Assembly: GCF_042682545.1 (NCBI RefSeq)
Contig: NZ_JBHUHQ010000014.1
Source of the DNA: Ornithinibacillus salinisoli
Lineage (GTDB): Bacteria; Bacillota; Bacilli; Bacillales; Amphibacillaceae
Reading direction: 5' to 3' (one strand)
DNA: 64,000 nucleotides
Position numbers and translations under genes: made by a program. Below, one piece after another: positions 16,520-25,097 of this stretch (its first letter is position 1; the number at the start of each line of letters is the position of its first letter). The notes under the pieces were generated by a model. The model saw only the letters and a program-made list of their open reading frames with translations. It was not told the origin of the DNA and ran no database searches.

Positions 16520-17680
16520 CTATTCTTCGTTTCGTGTTTCCCTATAATACCCATGTTCTTCTCCATAGTAGTAATCGTAACGTGTTTTGAATTTACCATA
16601 TAAATAGGTAACGAACACTTTTAAAATAGCGTAACCTGGGATACCAAGAATAACACCAACAATTCCAAATAAGTTTCCTGCAACGAGTAGTACAATAATA
16701 ATCGTTAATGGATGGATTTTCATTGTTCTTCCCATAATATTAGGGGAGACAAAATTACCTTCTAAAAACTGTACTGCTGCCCAGACAATTGCAAGTTTGA
16801 CTAACATAAATGGAGAGTTTACCAACGCAATGATAATGGCTGGAATAATGGCTATCGTTGGACCTAAGTATGGGACAACACTCGTAATCGCTGCGATAAT
16901 TGCAAGAGTGAATGCATAATCTAACCCAATAATTAAATAACCGATAAAAAGAAGGATTCCAATGCATGATGCTACAATTATTTGTCCTTGAATGTATGAT
17001 CCCACTTGCACATCCATGTTATGTAATAGTTTTTTTGCATCTCCTCTAAATTTAGGAGGTAACAATTTAATAAAATAGCCTTTGAAGCGATCGCCATCTT
17101 TAAGCAAGAAGAACAGTATGAATGGAAAGGTAATAATAGCAACCAATACATTTGTCACGGTTGTTGCTAAATTTCTAACTCCTTCAAATGCATCTCCAAT
17201 ATAATTTCCAATTATACTAGGTATATCGCTAAAATTAGCAATAAGCCAGTTATATCCTTGATGATAATAATCACCAAAGATGGAGTTTTCGATCCATGTT
17301 GTAATTCCGTTCCCCATTTCTTTTAAGTAAATAGGGAAATTCTTAATTAAATCTTTTACTTGTGCTTCAACAGCTGGTGCTGATAGCAGGATAATACCTG
17401 TTAACAGACCACTTATTCCTAAAATGATTATTATTATCCCCCATATTCGTTTGATCTTCAACCTTTCTAAAAGATCTACAATAGGATTTAATAGGTAATA
17501 TGCAATAAATGCTAAAATTAGTGGTGGTGCAACTGTGGATAGAATGACCACAAGTGGATAAAAAATAAACGAAATATTTGTGTATATAGAAATAGTGATT
17601 CCGATTAGGATGAGTAGGACCAACCCAAAAACAAGATCCCGCCCCCCAATAAATCGAATAAAGCGACTAGATGGTTTCAT
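16520..17680 (-). CDS. AI-2E family membrane transporter
   Basis: A 386-aa member of the AI-2E (PerM/YdiK) family, full length. Eight hydrophobic segments are visible: three in residues 15-65, one at about 80-105, then a large extracytoplasmic-type loop (about 105-155), and four after 205. Family landmarks are PFILFFLLKDGDRF and VVPYLGPTIAIIPA. Members have been linked to AI-2 export or sodium/proton antiport in halophiles; which applies here is unknown. ATG 17680 faces the terpenoid synthase-like gene across a shared intergenic region. Confidence 0.88.
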   Translation of the reverse strand: MKPSSRFIRFIGGRDLVFGLVLLILIGITISIYTNISFIFYPLVVILSTVAPPLILAFIAYYLLNPIVDLLERLKIKRIWGIIIIILGISGLLTGIILLSAPAVEAQVKDLIKNFPIYLKEMGNGITTWIENSIFGDYYHQGYNWLIANFSDIPSIIGNYIGDAFEGVRNLATTVTNVLVAIITFPFILFFLLKDGDRFKGYFIKLLPPKFRGDAKKLLHNMDVQVGSYIQGQIIVASCIGILLFIGYLIIGLDYAFTLAIIAAITSVVPYLGPTIAIIPAIIIALVNSPFMLVKLAIVWAAVQFLEGNFVSPNIMGRTMKIHPLTIIIVLLVAGNLFGIVGVILGIPGYAILKVFVTYLYGKFKTRYDYYYGEEHGYYRETRNEE

Positions 17681-17944
17681 TACTTTACTCCTTTTTAGTT
17701 AAATTATAGCTTAAATAGGAAATACATTCCAAAATATCACGTATCGTATCAGCAAATCTGTGATTACTTAGGTCAAATAATTTAATTTTATAGGGTGTAA
17801 AAATATGTAAACAAACGTTTGATTTATACTAGAATTATATGATTAAATGCATACCTTCACTTTTTAGTCATCTTTCAAGAAATATTAAGTGATGTTTGTT
17901 ATAATTAAAATTACTCATTGTAGTACAAAGGAGGCACAACCTCA

Positions 17945-18766
17945 TTGCGTGATGGAGCTAAATTACAAAAAGAAGCAATGCACATATTGAAACTTACGAG
18001 TAGAACATTTTATATTCCAATAAAATTATTAAAGCCTACATTAAAGAAAACAGTTGCTTCAGCATATTTATGTATGCGTGCAATCGATGAGATTGAAGAT
18101 CATGAAGACCTTACAAATGAAACTAAAAGTGACATTTTACGGAAGACAAGTGATTTATTACAAAATCATTCCTTTGATGAAGAAGCCTACAAGAAACTAT
18201 TAGAACCTCATTATTCTATTTTACCAGATGTTTCTAAGAGGTTGGGTGATTGGGTAAGATTTTGTCCTACAGGCATTGTAGAGAAAGTGAAAAAATCTAC
18301 TAGTATCATGGCAGACGGGATGGCTGAGTGGGCCGAAAAAAATTGGCAAGTAAAAACAAAGGAAGACCTAGATGATTATACGTATTATGTTGCTGGACTA
18401 GTTGGTGTCATGCTATCAGATATCTGGGAATGGTATGATGGTACCAAAACAGATCGGGAATTAGCTATAGCATATGGCAGAGGATTACAGGCTGTGAATG
18501 TGCTGCGGAATCAAGATGAAGATGCAGAACGAGGTGTGCAATTCTTTCCGAATAACTGGACTAGAGAGGATATGTTCAACTATGCGGAAGGTAATTTAAG
18601 TAAAGCGGATCAGTATATAAAGGATATTGATACGAAAACGATTTTAATGTTTTGCAAAATCCCCCTTGCTCTTGCCCACCGAACATTAAGAGCATTAAAA
18701 AATGGAGAAGAGAAAATTTCCAGAAATGAAGTGGAAGAAACTGTGGAAGAAATAATAAATGATTAA
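17945..18766 (+). CDS. Squalene/phytoene synthase family protein
   Basis: A 273-aa trans-isoprenyl diphosphate synthase of the head-to-head type. Two acidic motifs are seen: YLCMRAIDEIEDHEDL (first Asp-rich region, near residue 45) and AVNVLRNQDEDAERG (second, near 185). Such enzymes condense two prenyl diphosphates to squalene- or phytoene-like C30/C40 products. No carotenoid desaturase or hopanoid cyclase is nearby, so the pathway is open. TTG 17945 is the start, about 10 nt after AAAGGAGG. A terminator follows at 18781. Confidence 0.82.
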   Translation: MRDGAKLQKEAMHILKLTSRTFYIPIKLLKPTLKKTVASAYLCMRAIDEIEDHEDLTNETKSDILRKTSDLLQNHSFDEEAYKKLLEPHYSILPDVSKRLGDWVRFCPTGIVEKVKKSTSIMADGMAEWAEKNWQVKTKEDLDDYTYYVAGLVGVMLSDIWEWYDGTKTDRELAIAYGRGLQAVNVLRNQDEDAERGVQFFPNNWTREDMFNYAEGNLSKADQYIKDIDTKTILMFCKIPLALAHRTLRALKNGEEKISRNEVEETVEEIIND

Positions 18767-18780
18767 TAATGGTTATGAAG

Positions 18781-18808
18781 GCGGTTAGGAAATCCTAACC
18801 GCTTTTGG
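18781..18808 (+). terminator. Intrinsic terminator
   Basis: GCGGTTAGGA pairs perfectly with TCCTAACCGC around AA, followed by TTTTGGATTTT. Confidence 0.85.
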
Positions 18809-18974
18809 ATTTTAGCGTGATTCCTATTTTCCAATTGTCTTTCAAAAAAGAACTGATAGGTGAAGTATGGATAGTGGCTTAGGTGCATAAACTATTTACT
18901 ACTTTGGGGGCGAGTTTTTAGTGAATTAGAATGAAATAATTTAACTTTCAAAGAGCAAGTGTTTTTTGAATTAT

Positions 18975-19003
18975 TTGACCGATGACAGTTTTATTCCTAT
19001 AAT
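18975..19003 (+). promoter_or_regulatory. Sigma-A promoter for the BCCT gene with long leader
   Basis: TTGACC (18975-18980), 17-nt spacer, TATAAT (18998-19003). It leaves a leader of about 150 nt before the GTG at 19160. I see no coding sequence or known riboswitch in the leader. The remaining gene-free DNA (18809-18974) shows nothing notable. Confidence 0.7.
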
Positions 19004-19159
19004 AAGAAACTGTGTTAAAAAATTGAGCAAGCTGGTGGTTTTGTCAATTGGTTATTTGTTGTGTTGAAAGATAGTAATCAACTCCATCCAACGGTCTTTA
19101 ATGGCAAATGGAAGATTTTATTTTAGACACTTGCTCCTAACAAAATTAGGAGGAGACAC

Positions 19160-20719
19160 GTGAATTCAAAGAAGAAAGAAACTTTAGATTGGCCCGTTTT
19201 TATAATTAGTGGTGGATTTTTAATCTTATTTATTATTTTATCGTTTGTGAATAGTGGGATGGTGGGAGAAGCAATTACATCCCTTTTTGATTACTCAGCA
19301 GCCTGGTTCGGAGCATATTGGCAGCTGTTACTATTAGCCAATTTCTTTATTGGAATAGGACTAGCTTTTTCAAAATATGGAAAGGTACGTTTAGGGAACC
19401 AAGCTAAACCAAAGTATAGTTATTTTCGCTGGGTTGCGATGATATTAGTAACACTACTTGCAAGCGGTGGTGTATTCTGGGCAGCATCAGAGCCTATGTA
19501 TCATTATATGGATACCCCTCCATTATTTGGTGGAGGTCAGTTTAATAATATGGAAGGGGCTTTTGCCCAAGCATTCCTACATTGGGGCTTCTTAGCCTGG
19601 GCAATTCTTGGAACGTTAGCTGTCGTTGTTATGATGTATGTGCATTATAGCAGAGGATTACCACTTCGTCCAAGAGGGTTATTATATCCTATTTTCGGTG
19701 AGAAAATTTACCATAATAGTGTGCTTGGATCTGCAGCAGATATTTTTTCTATTATTGCGACCGTAGCCGGAACATTAGGACCATTAGGCTTTCTAGGTTT
19801 ACAAATTGCATATGGACTTAATCATATATTTGGTGTTCCGAATACCGTATCAGTTAGTGTTGTTGTTGTATTAGTACTGGCTGCAATAGCTGCAGTATCT
19901 GCTGCAACAGGTGTCGATCGAGGAATTCTAACATTAAGTCGCTATAATGTTGGATTTACTATATTCCTGGCTATTGTCATTCTCATTATTGGACCAACAT
20001 TGTTTATTTTAGATGCGTTTGTAGGTGGAACAGGTGTACATTTACAAAACTTTTTCTCAATGAGTTTATTTCGAGGAGATAGTGCGTGGAATGGCTGGTG
20101 GACGATCTTCTTCTGGGGATGGTTTATCGGTTATGCTCCAATGTTGATTGTATTTATTAGCCGTATTTCTCGAGGTAGAACAATAAGGGAATTAATTATT
20201 GCTGTTTCCATTGTTGCGCCATTGGTTAATAATTTTTGGTTCTCTATTGTAGGTGGTACAGGTGTGTTTTTTGAAAAAGAAAACCCAGGTTCTATCTCAA
20301 ATGCACTAAATGAAGGTGGAATGCCAGCTGCAGTCATGGCGATTACGGATCAGCTTCCAATGGCACTTTTATTTGGGTTAGCCTTCTTACTTGTTTCCGT
20401 TATATTTGTTGCGACTACAGTAGATACGATGTCCTACACGGTTGCAGCTACTTTAACGGGGAGAGATAATCCCAAGCGATGGTTACGAGTGTTCTGGGCC
20501 ATTATTTTTGGACTAACAACTGTTGTTATATTAACAATTGGTGAGGATAGCGTTAGTTCCATTCAGAACTCAATTGTAATAACGGCAGTTCCAGTATCGT
20601 TATTGTTATTGCCGCCTCTGTGGCATGCACCACGTATTGCGAAGAAGATGGCACTTGAACAGGGATTAATCTGGCAAAGAGAATTACAGCGAAAAGTAGA
20701 CAAGAATAAGGAAGAATAA
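19160..20719 (+). CDS. BCCT family transporter
   Basis: A 519-aa sodium- or proton-coupled carrier of the betaine/carnitine/choline family, with 12 hydrophobic segments. The BCCT signature in TM8 is seen as WWTIFFWGWFIGYAPMLIVF followed by ISRGRTIREL. The betaine-type reading would be WAWWISWSPF, so several Trp-box aromatic positions differ and the substrate may not be glycine betaine. GTG 19160 follows AGGAGG by 6 nt. The C-terminal tail is short and charged, so the long osmosensing tail of BetP is absent. A likely role is compatible-solute or quaternary-amine uptake. Confidence 0.85.
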   Translation: MNSKKKETLDWPVFIISGGFLILFIILSFVNSGMVGEAITSLFDYSAAWFGAYWQLLLLANFFIGIGLAFSKYGKVRLGNQAKPKYSYFRWVAMILVTLLASGGVFWAASEPMYHYMDTPPLFGGGQFNNMEGAFAQAFLHWGFLAWAILGTLAVVVMMYVHYSRGLPLRPRGLLYPIFGEKIYHNSVLGSAADIFSIIATVAGTLGPLGFLGLQIAYGLNHIFGVPNTVSVSVVVVLVLAAIAAVSAATGVDRGILTLSRYNVGFTIFLAIVILIIGPTLFILDAFVGGTGVHLQNFFSMSLFRGDSAWNGWWTIFFWGWFIGYAPMLIVFISRISRGRTIRELIIAVSIVAPLVNNFWFSIVGGTGVFFEKENPGSISNALNEGGMPAAVMAITDQLPMALLFGLAFLLVSVIFVATTVDTMSYTVAATLTGRDNPKRWLRVFWAIIFGLTTVVILTIGEDSVSSIQNSIVITAVPVSLLLLPPLWHAPRIAKKMALEQGLIWQRELQRKVDKNKEE

Positions 20720-20726
20720 AAGTAGA

Positions 20727-20766
20727 AACCGTCTCTATAGGTTAATTCCTATAAGGCGGTTTTTTC
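20727..20766 (+). terminator. Intrinsic terminator after BCCT gene
   Basis: AACCGTCTCTATAGG pairs with CCTATAAGGCGGTT (two mismatches) and is followed by TTTTTT. Confidence 0.7.
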
Positions 20767-20872
20767 GTATGTTAGATTTAATAATCTTTTAATAAATAAA
20801 TTAGTTTTCATTAAGAATTTGCTATCATAATATCGTTAAGTTATTCTTTTTAATAAGTTAGAAGGTGATGCA

Positions 20873-21964
20873 ATGACTATAAAAAGGCGTTTATTATTGT
20901 CCAATATTGCTATGATTATTATTCCGGTGATTTCTTTTTTTGTTATAGAAATAATGATGGGATATGTATTGTTTGTTGTTTTAAAGGGGGATTTGGAGGA
21001 TGGAATGGGACTATTCTTATCCCTCCGGTTTATCGGATTATTAGTTGTTTTAATTGTAACAAATGGTTTATTAACCTATTTTGTCGCTAGAAGTATTATT
21101 CGTCCTATAAAAAAACTGTCACAGGCTGCAAACGAAATAAGAAATGGAAATCTTGATTTTGTAATTGAAAAGACAGGGAAGGACGAACTTGGACAGCTAT
21201 CCGAAACATTTGAGGCAATGCGTAAGAAATTAAAAGAAGCAGAGGAACTTCAAGTTCGATATGAAGAAAATCGTAAAGAATTAATTGCGAGTATATCCCA
21301 TGATTTAAAAACACCCATGACGTCGATCAAAGGATATGTCAAAGGAATTCGAGATGGTGTAGCAAACACTCCGGAAAAAATGGACCGGTATATGGATACT
21401 ATTTATACGAAGGCAAATGATATGGATCACTTAATCGATGAACTATTTCTCTTTTCAAAGTTAGACCTCCATCAGGCTCCCTTTGATTATGAAAATATTG
21501 ATTTGCAATTATATTTACGTGACTTTTTGGAAGAATTATCTTTTGACTTAAAAGAGCTTAACTGTCAAGTTTCATTTGAAGTGGATAAAAATGAAACTTA
21601 TATGGTTGAGGCAGATCGAGATAAGTTAAAGCGTGTCATTACTAATATCATTCAAAATAGCTTGAAATACATGGATAAAGATGAAAAAAAGATTCAGGTA
21701 TTTTTATCTGGGGAAGCGGAACAGGTGAAGGTTCATATAAAAGATAATGGAAGTGGTATTCCAGAAGAAGCGATTCCATTCATTTTTGATCGATTTTATC
21801 GTACAGATGCTTCCAGGAACTCTACTACTGGAGGTAGTGGCCTCGGGTTAGCAATTGTAAAGCGCATAATCGAAGAACATGAAGGAAGAATTTGGGCAGA
21901 TAGTAAAATTGGTGTGGGGACGAGTGTTTATTTTACACTTCCGAAAGCGGGTGGAAATTCATGA
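20873..21964 (+). CDS. Two-component sensor histidine kinase
   Basis: A 363-aa HisKA-type kinase. Two membrane segments (about residues 9-36 and 47-68) enclose only ~10 external residues, so it probably senses within the membrane or through a partner. HAMP follows (about 70-122). The phosphoacceptor is in ELIASISHDLKTPMTSIKGY, the N box is NIIQNSLKY, G1 is DNGSGIP and G2 is GGSGLGLAIVKRI. It overlaps the response regulator by ATGA. The order kinase-then-regulator is less common in Bacillaceae. The signal is unknown. Confidence 0.9.
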   Translation: MTIKRRLLLSNIAMIIIPVISFFVIEIMMGYVLFVVLKGDLEDGMGLFLSLRFIGLLVVLIVTNGLLTYFVARSIIRPIKKLSQAANEIRNGNLDFVIEKTGKDELGQLSETFEAMRKKLKEAEELQVRYEENRKELIASISHDLKTPMTSIKGYVKGIRDGVANTPEKMDRYMDTIYTKANDMDHLIDELFLFSKLDLHQAPFDYENIDLQLYLRDFLEELSFDLKELNCQVSFEVDKNETYMVEADRDKLKRVITNIIQNSLKYMDKDEKKIQVFLSGEAEQVKVHIKDNGSGIPEEAIPFIFDRFYRTDASRNSTTGGSGLGLAIVKRIIEEHEGRIWADSKIGVGTSVYFTLPKAGGNS

Positions 21965-22647
21965 AGAAAGTATTGATTATTGAAGATGAAGAGAGCATAG
22001 CTGAATTAGAAAGAGATTACTTGGAAGTTAATGGTTTTTCTAGTGATATTGCATTCACGGGAGAAGAAGGACTTCGAAAAGCAACAACAGATTCCTATGA
22101 TCTAATTTTACTGGATTTAATGCTACCTGGTATTGATGGGTTTGAGCTTTGTAGAGAAATCCGCAAGACGAAAGATATTCCAATTCTAATGGTTACCGCT
22201 CGTAAAGAAGACATTGATAAGATAAGAGGGTTTGATCGAGGGGCTGATGATTACATCGAGAAGCCTTTTAATCCGAACGAACTTGTTGCTCGAGTAAAGG
22301 CACATATTACTAGATATGATCGACTAGTAAATCGTGATGAATTTGATCATACGATCCAAATTAGGAGTCTGGTTATTGATCAAGAGTCAAGAAGAGTGTT
22401 TGTGAGTGAAGAAGAAAAGGTATTTACAGCTAAAGAATTCGATTTACTGACCTTTTTAGCCAATCACCCAAATCGTGTTTTTAGTAAAGAACATTTATTT
22501 GAACGGATTTGGGGCTTTGAGTCCATGGGCGATATAACAACAGTGACGGTGCATATAAGAAAAATCAGAGAAAAAATTGAAGAAGATACATCTAACCCCG
22601 AGTTTATCGAAACCATTTGGGGTGTTGGTTATCGGTTTAAGAAATAA
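21961..22647 (+). CDS. OmpR-family response regulator
   Basis: A 228-aa regulator. The receiver domain (1-115) has acidic pocket EDEE, phosphoacceptor Asp in LILLDLMLPGIDGFE, conserved Thr in ILMVTARKED and Lys in DYIEKPFNP. The OmpR/PhoB winged helix (about 128-227) ends ETIWGVGYRFKK, with EFDLLTFLANHPNRVFSKE before it. It pairs with the kinase translated just upstream. No transporter or target gene lies directly downstream, so the regulon is elsewhere or includes the DUF genes at 23020. Confidence 0.92.
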   Translation: MKKVLIIEDEESIAELERDYLEVNGFSSDIAFTGEEGLRKATTDSYDLILLDLMLPGIDGFELCREIRKTKDIPILMVTARKEDIDKIRGFDRGADDYIEKPFNPNELVARVKAHITRYDRLVNRDEFDHTIQIRSLVIDQESRRVFVSEEEKVFTAKEFDLLTFLANHPNRVFSKEHLFERIWGFESMGDITTVTVHIRKIREKIEEDTSNPEFIETIWGVGYRFKK

Positions 22648-22657
22648 CTCGTTTGAG

Positions 22658-22880
22658 GTTTGGCCAGCGACCATTTGACACTTTATTCTCTCCAATCGGG
22701 CTTTCATCACTGCTATGAGCGACCGAATGGCACTTTATTCTGAAGCGCGCGCCTTCATTTTAAATTGCTTCTCAGTCTTTGTATGATTAGCCATAAAGTA
22801 CGAAAACACCAAAAGAAAAATCCTAACTAATTCGAATTCTAATTGAAGTTCGAATCTGGTTTGGATTTTTCTTTAATTAA
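22658..22880 (+). repeat. Dispersed intergenic repeat, family C, copy 2, ending in a terminator hairpin
   Basis: Two units (GCGACCATTTGACACTTTATT and GCGACCGAATGGCACTTTATT) lie 52 nt apart with CTCCAATCGGGCTTTCATCAC between them. GATTAGCCATAAAGTACGA and CCAAAAGAAAAATCC follow. The 3' end, 22818-22875, folds into a hairpin (AATCC..AAC..ATTCGAA / TTCGAAT..GTTTGGATT plus TTTTTC) that can terminate the two-component operon. Copy 3 at 51637 has the same ending. From 22881 to 23019 I see only AT-rich promoter-like DNA. Confidence 0.75.
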
Positions 22881-23019
22881 ACCACTTTTTTTCCTCACTC
22901 TCAGTATTTTTATCTTTTCTTAATAAATATTTAATAATTTACTAAGATTCTATTTAGAATTGATTTGTATGATATAAACAGAGTTCGATAAGCACAGTAT
23001 GGAAAGAGGAGAGAAAGTG

Positions 23020-23430
23020 ATGAATCAATCTGTAAGGAAATCAAATAGTATTTCAAGGTACATTTATTTTGGTTTAACAATTATCTTTTTCACATGTCTA
23101 ATCTTACAAGTCTTGTTTGTTGGCTTGGCGCTTTTTGATAGTTCTGTCCATTGGCTGAAACATATAACGTTAGTTCATTTATTTGGTTTTAATATCCCTG
23201 TATTTATGTTGTTGTTTGCATTTTTAGGTAGAATGCCCCGATGGTCATATTGGTACATCTTAGGACTATTAGGTTTAGTATTTGCCATGTATTTTACAGC
23301 CAATATGACGATTTCTTGGATAGGATCACTGCATCCCGTTATCGCAATCTTACTAATCGAAATATCTTTTATGAATGTAGTAAGAACTTGGAAATGGTTA
23401 AAACGCGTTAAACAGAAAGGGGAGAAATAA
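23020..23430 (+). CDS. Four-helix membrane protein (DUF6220-like)
   Basis: A 136-aa protein with four hydrophobic segments (about residues 14-38, 52-72, 80-97, 103-120). The spacing and the ISRYIYFGLTIIFF opening resemble the DUF6220 family; function unknown. ATG 23020 is preferred because AGAGGAG precedes it by 8 nt; ATG 22999 lies before that site. Its stop is immediately followed by the ATG of the next small membrane gene. Confidence 0.7.
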   Translation: MNQSVRKSNSISRYIYFGLTIIFFTCLILQVLFVGLALFDSSVHWLKHITLVHLFGFNIPVFMLLFAFLGRMPRWSYWYILGLLGLVFAMYFTANMTISWIGSLHPVIAILLIEISFMNVVRTWKWLKRVKQKGEK

Positions 23431-23622
23431 ATGAGAGCATTTATTGCAATAATTGTTGGTCTTATCGGTGGATTCTTCTTAGGAATAGCTTTATCAAGTT
23501 TTATTGGGATTTTTGGCATGCTTGCGTTCGACCAGGCGATGGGAATAAAATTTCTTCCTTATTTCACAGCGATTATCTGTGCAGTATTGATACCAATAAT
23601 AGATCATAAAAGTAAAAAATAA
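23431..23622 (+). CDS. Small membrane protein (DUF5957-like)
   Basis: A 63-aa protein with two hydrophobic stretches; the opening MRAFIAIIVGLIGGFFLGIA and the end IIDHKSKK resemble DUF5957 proteins. It begins directly after the stop of the preceding gene with AAAGGGGAG in the coding end upstream, so the two are co-translated. Function unknown. A perfect terminator follows. Confidence 0.7.
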   Translation: MRAFIAIIVGLIGGFFLGIALSSFIGIFGMLAFDQAMGIKFLPYFTAIICAVLIPIIDHKSKK

Positions 23623-23635
23623 ATGTGTTATTAAA

Positions 23636-23669
23636 GTCAAAAAGAGATCGCAGCCGATCTCTTTTTGAC
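23636..23669. terminator. Bidirectional intrinsic terminator
   Basis: GTCAAAAAGAGATCG pairs perfectly (15 bp) with CGATCTCTTTTTGAC around CAGC. A/T runs on both arms serve the plus-strand pair and the minus-strand gene at 23717. Confidence 0.85.
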
Positions 23670-23716
23670 TAATCGCAGTCACTTCCTCTTAGGAACAATT
23701 GATTTCACCTAATTTG

Positions 23717-23914
23717 CTAGCTGTTAAAATGTTTAGTAAAGAGTGCTCTTAACCCAAGGTGAACCAATGCTACTGCAAATACAAGGATAACTACTCCACC
23801 TATAATATCAAAAAAGTTAGCAATCGGCTCTGTTACTAGTGAGGAAGTTGGTACGAAAGCCATTGCAAAACCAGCTAAAATACTAGCTAAATATAAATAT
23901 ACGAGTCTATCCAT
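23717..23914 (-). CDS. Small two-helix membrane protein
   Basis: A 65-aa protein with two hydrophobic segments (about residues 5-25 and 35-58) and an HFNS end. The ribosome site AAAGGAGGG lies 6 nt before the ATG, which strongly supports expression. Short membrane proteins like this are conserved in Bacillaceae without known function. Confidence 0.65.
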   Translation of the reverse strand: MDRLVYLYLASILAGFAMAFVPTSSLVTEPIANFFDIIGGVVILVFAVALVHLGLRALFTKHFNS

Positions 23915-24017
23915 AACAATCCCTCCTTTTCAATATAGTGTATGTTGAAAGGAGGGATTATGTTTGTTTAAAATGGACTACAAAAAATAGGGAGATTGCC
24001 TATAAACCGAACCTTTA

Positions 24018-24232
24018 TTCAGTGGGGGATTCTTTCCCCCCCACTAATAACAGATTAACAAAGGCTAAGAACAACACCCTGGGACTGCGATTAGTCGTTC
24101 CACTGAAATCATTTGTTGCAATGCTTTCGTGGTCAACGCCTTGTTGACTAGAACGAATTAGCCATTTACGTGAAGTTGATCCCCACTTATCCTGCTTGAC
24201 TTCGCCTTAAAATCTTGAAGTGGGGGTCTTAC
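24018..24232 (-). mobile_element. IS605-like short non-coding element, copy A
   Basis: On the minus strand it opens AAGACCCCCACTTCAAGATT, forms a stem with AAGTGGGGATC, and continues through CGTAAATGGCTAATTCGTTC and ACGACTAATCGCAGT. It closes with a GTGGGG...CCCCAC hairpin. The same ordered blocks occur at 41858-42052. There is no open reading frame. Two end hairpins with a conserved inner part resemble ends of IS200/IS605-type elements that have lost their genes. The rest of the 23915-24329 gap shows nothing clear. Confidence 0.6.
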
Positions 24233-24329
24233 GATGCATAAGGACTTGCAAGTGCGGACAATGCGAAAGGACGTCACGTTTTTGTCAGCCTTGCACGATA
24301 CATGCAGGATAAAAAGTAGGGGGGATCAA

Positions 24330-24824
24330 TTAGTAGCACTGAAACGACTCAATTCTATCTAAATCGATTCCAAAGTAAACCCATCTATTACGTTGCCATC
24401 TAAACCCAGAGATCGATCTTCTACCTACATATGTTGGATAGAACCAGAAAGAACTACCTCTTTCTAACCAAACATAAGTAAATCGATATAAGCAACCTTG
24501 AATGGCACCGGGGTCTACTGCATAGGTTTGGTATTGTGGTTGCTGTGGTTGAAATCCTGGAGGTGGGCTAGTAGGTGCTCCTCCTTGTTGAGGTCCTCCT
24601 CCTGGTTGACCAGGGAATTGTCCTTCACCAGGAAATCCAGGAGACGGTCCACCACCTGGGAATTGGCCACCAGTCTGTCCGCCGCCAGGGAATTGCCCAG
24701 GCTGCCCAGGGAACTGACCACCGGTTTGCCATGGGACATTAGGATATCCAAAAAATTGACCTATTAAATAACCAGGTAGGTTAAATTGTCTTTCGTCAAT
24801 ATAAGGTCTTTGAAAATGATTCAT
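24330..24824 (-). CDS. Gly/Pro/Gln-rich repeat protein, possible coat or surface protein
   Basis: A 164-aa protein in three parts: an N-terminal region of ~35 residues (MNHFQRPYIDERQFNLPGYL), a low-complexity centre built on GQFPGQPG/GQFPGGG units (about 36-95), and an aromatic C-terminal domain (CLYRFTYVWLERGSSFWFYP and later FGIDLDRIESFQCY). No signal peptide. ATG 24824 is used because AGGAGG lies 9 nt upstream and inside the longer reading. Such proteins occur in spore-formers and may be coat-associated; I cannot name the family. Confidence 0.6.
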   Translation of the reverse strand: MNHFQRPYIDERQFNLPGYLIGQFFGYPNVPWQTGGQFPGQPGQFPGGGQTGGQFPGGGPSPGFPGEGQFPGQPGGGPQQGGAPTSPPPGFQPQQPQYQTYAVDPGAIQGCLYRFTYVWLERGSSFWFYPTYVGRRSISGFRWQRNRWVYFGIDLDRIESFQCY

Positions 24825-24932
24825 CCATAATTTCCTCCTCATAAAATTCTTCTATTTAATATATGGGGAAATAGTCTATATTGGGATATTATTCTTAAAA
24901 ATAGGCATTCGTGTAAGTAAAACATTAAAATA

Positions 24933-24997
24933 TGAGTGATTACTCACTTTACAAATGTATTTCAATTGTGTATATTATAAGTGAGTAATTACTCACT
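24933..24997 (+). promoter_or_regulatory. Sigma-A promoter bracketed by two palindromic operators (TetR candidate)
   Basis: TTTACA (24948-24953), 17-nt spacer, TATATT (24971-24976). Operator 1, TGAGTGATTACTCA (24933-24946), lies just upstream of the -35 box. Operator 2, AGTGAGTAATTACTCACT (24980-24997), is a perfect 18-bp palindrome just after the -10 box. Both share TGAGTRATTACTCA. The promoter leads into the ABC exporter operon, whose third gene is a TetR regulator. Confidence 0.8.
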
Positions 24998-25097
24998 AAA
25001 TTGATTGCGAAAATTTTACGTTTGATCAACGAATCGATGCCAGTAAGAGGATACTTTAGTAGGTACTTACTTATGAATTAAAGAAGGGGTGAAGATA

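Noticed and set aside
23938..24147. A 69-aa plus-strand frame
   Set aside because: Although it follows AAAGGAGGG-like text, it runs through the non-coding hairpin element and has no protein-like features.
24570..24730. Tandem DNA repeats as a CRISPR or minisatellite
   Set aside because: They encode in-frame GQFPGQPG/GGG units of the Gly/Pro-rich protein at 24330-24824, so they are coding low complexity.
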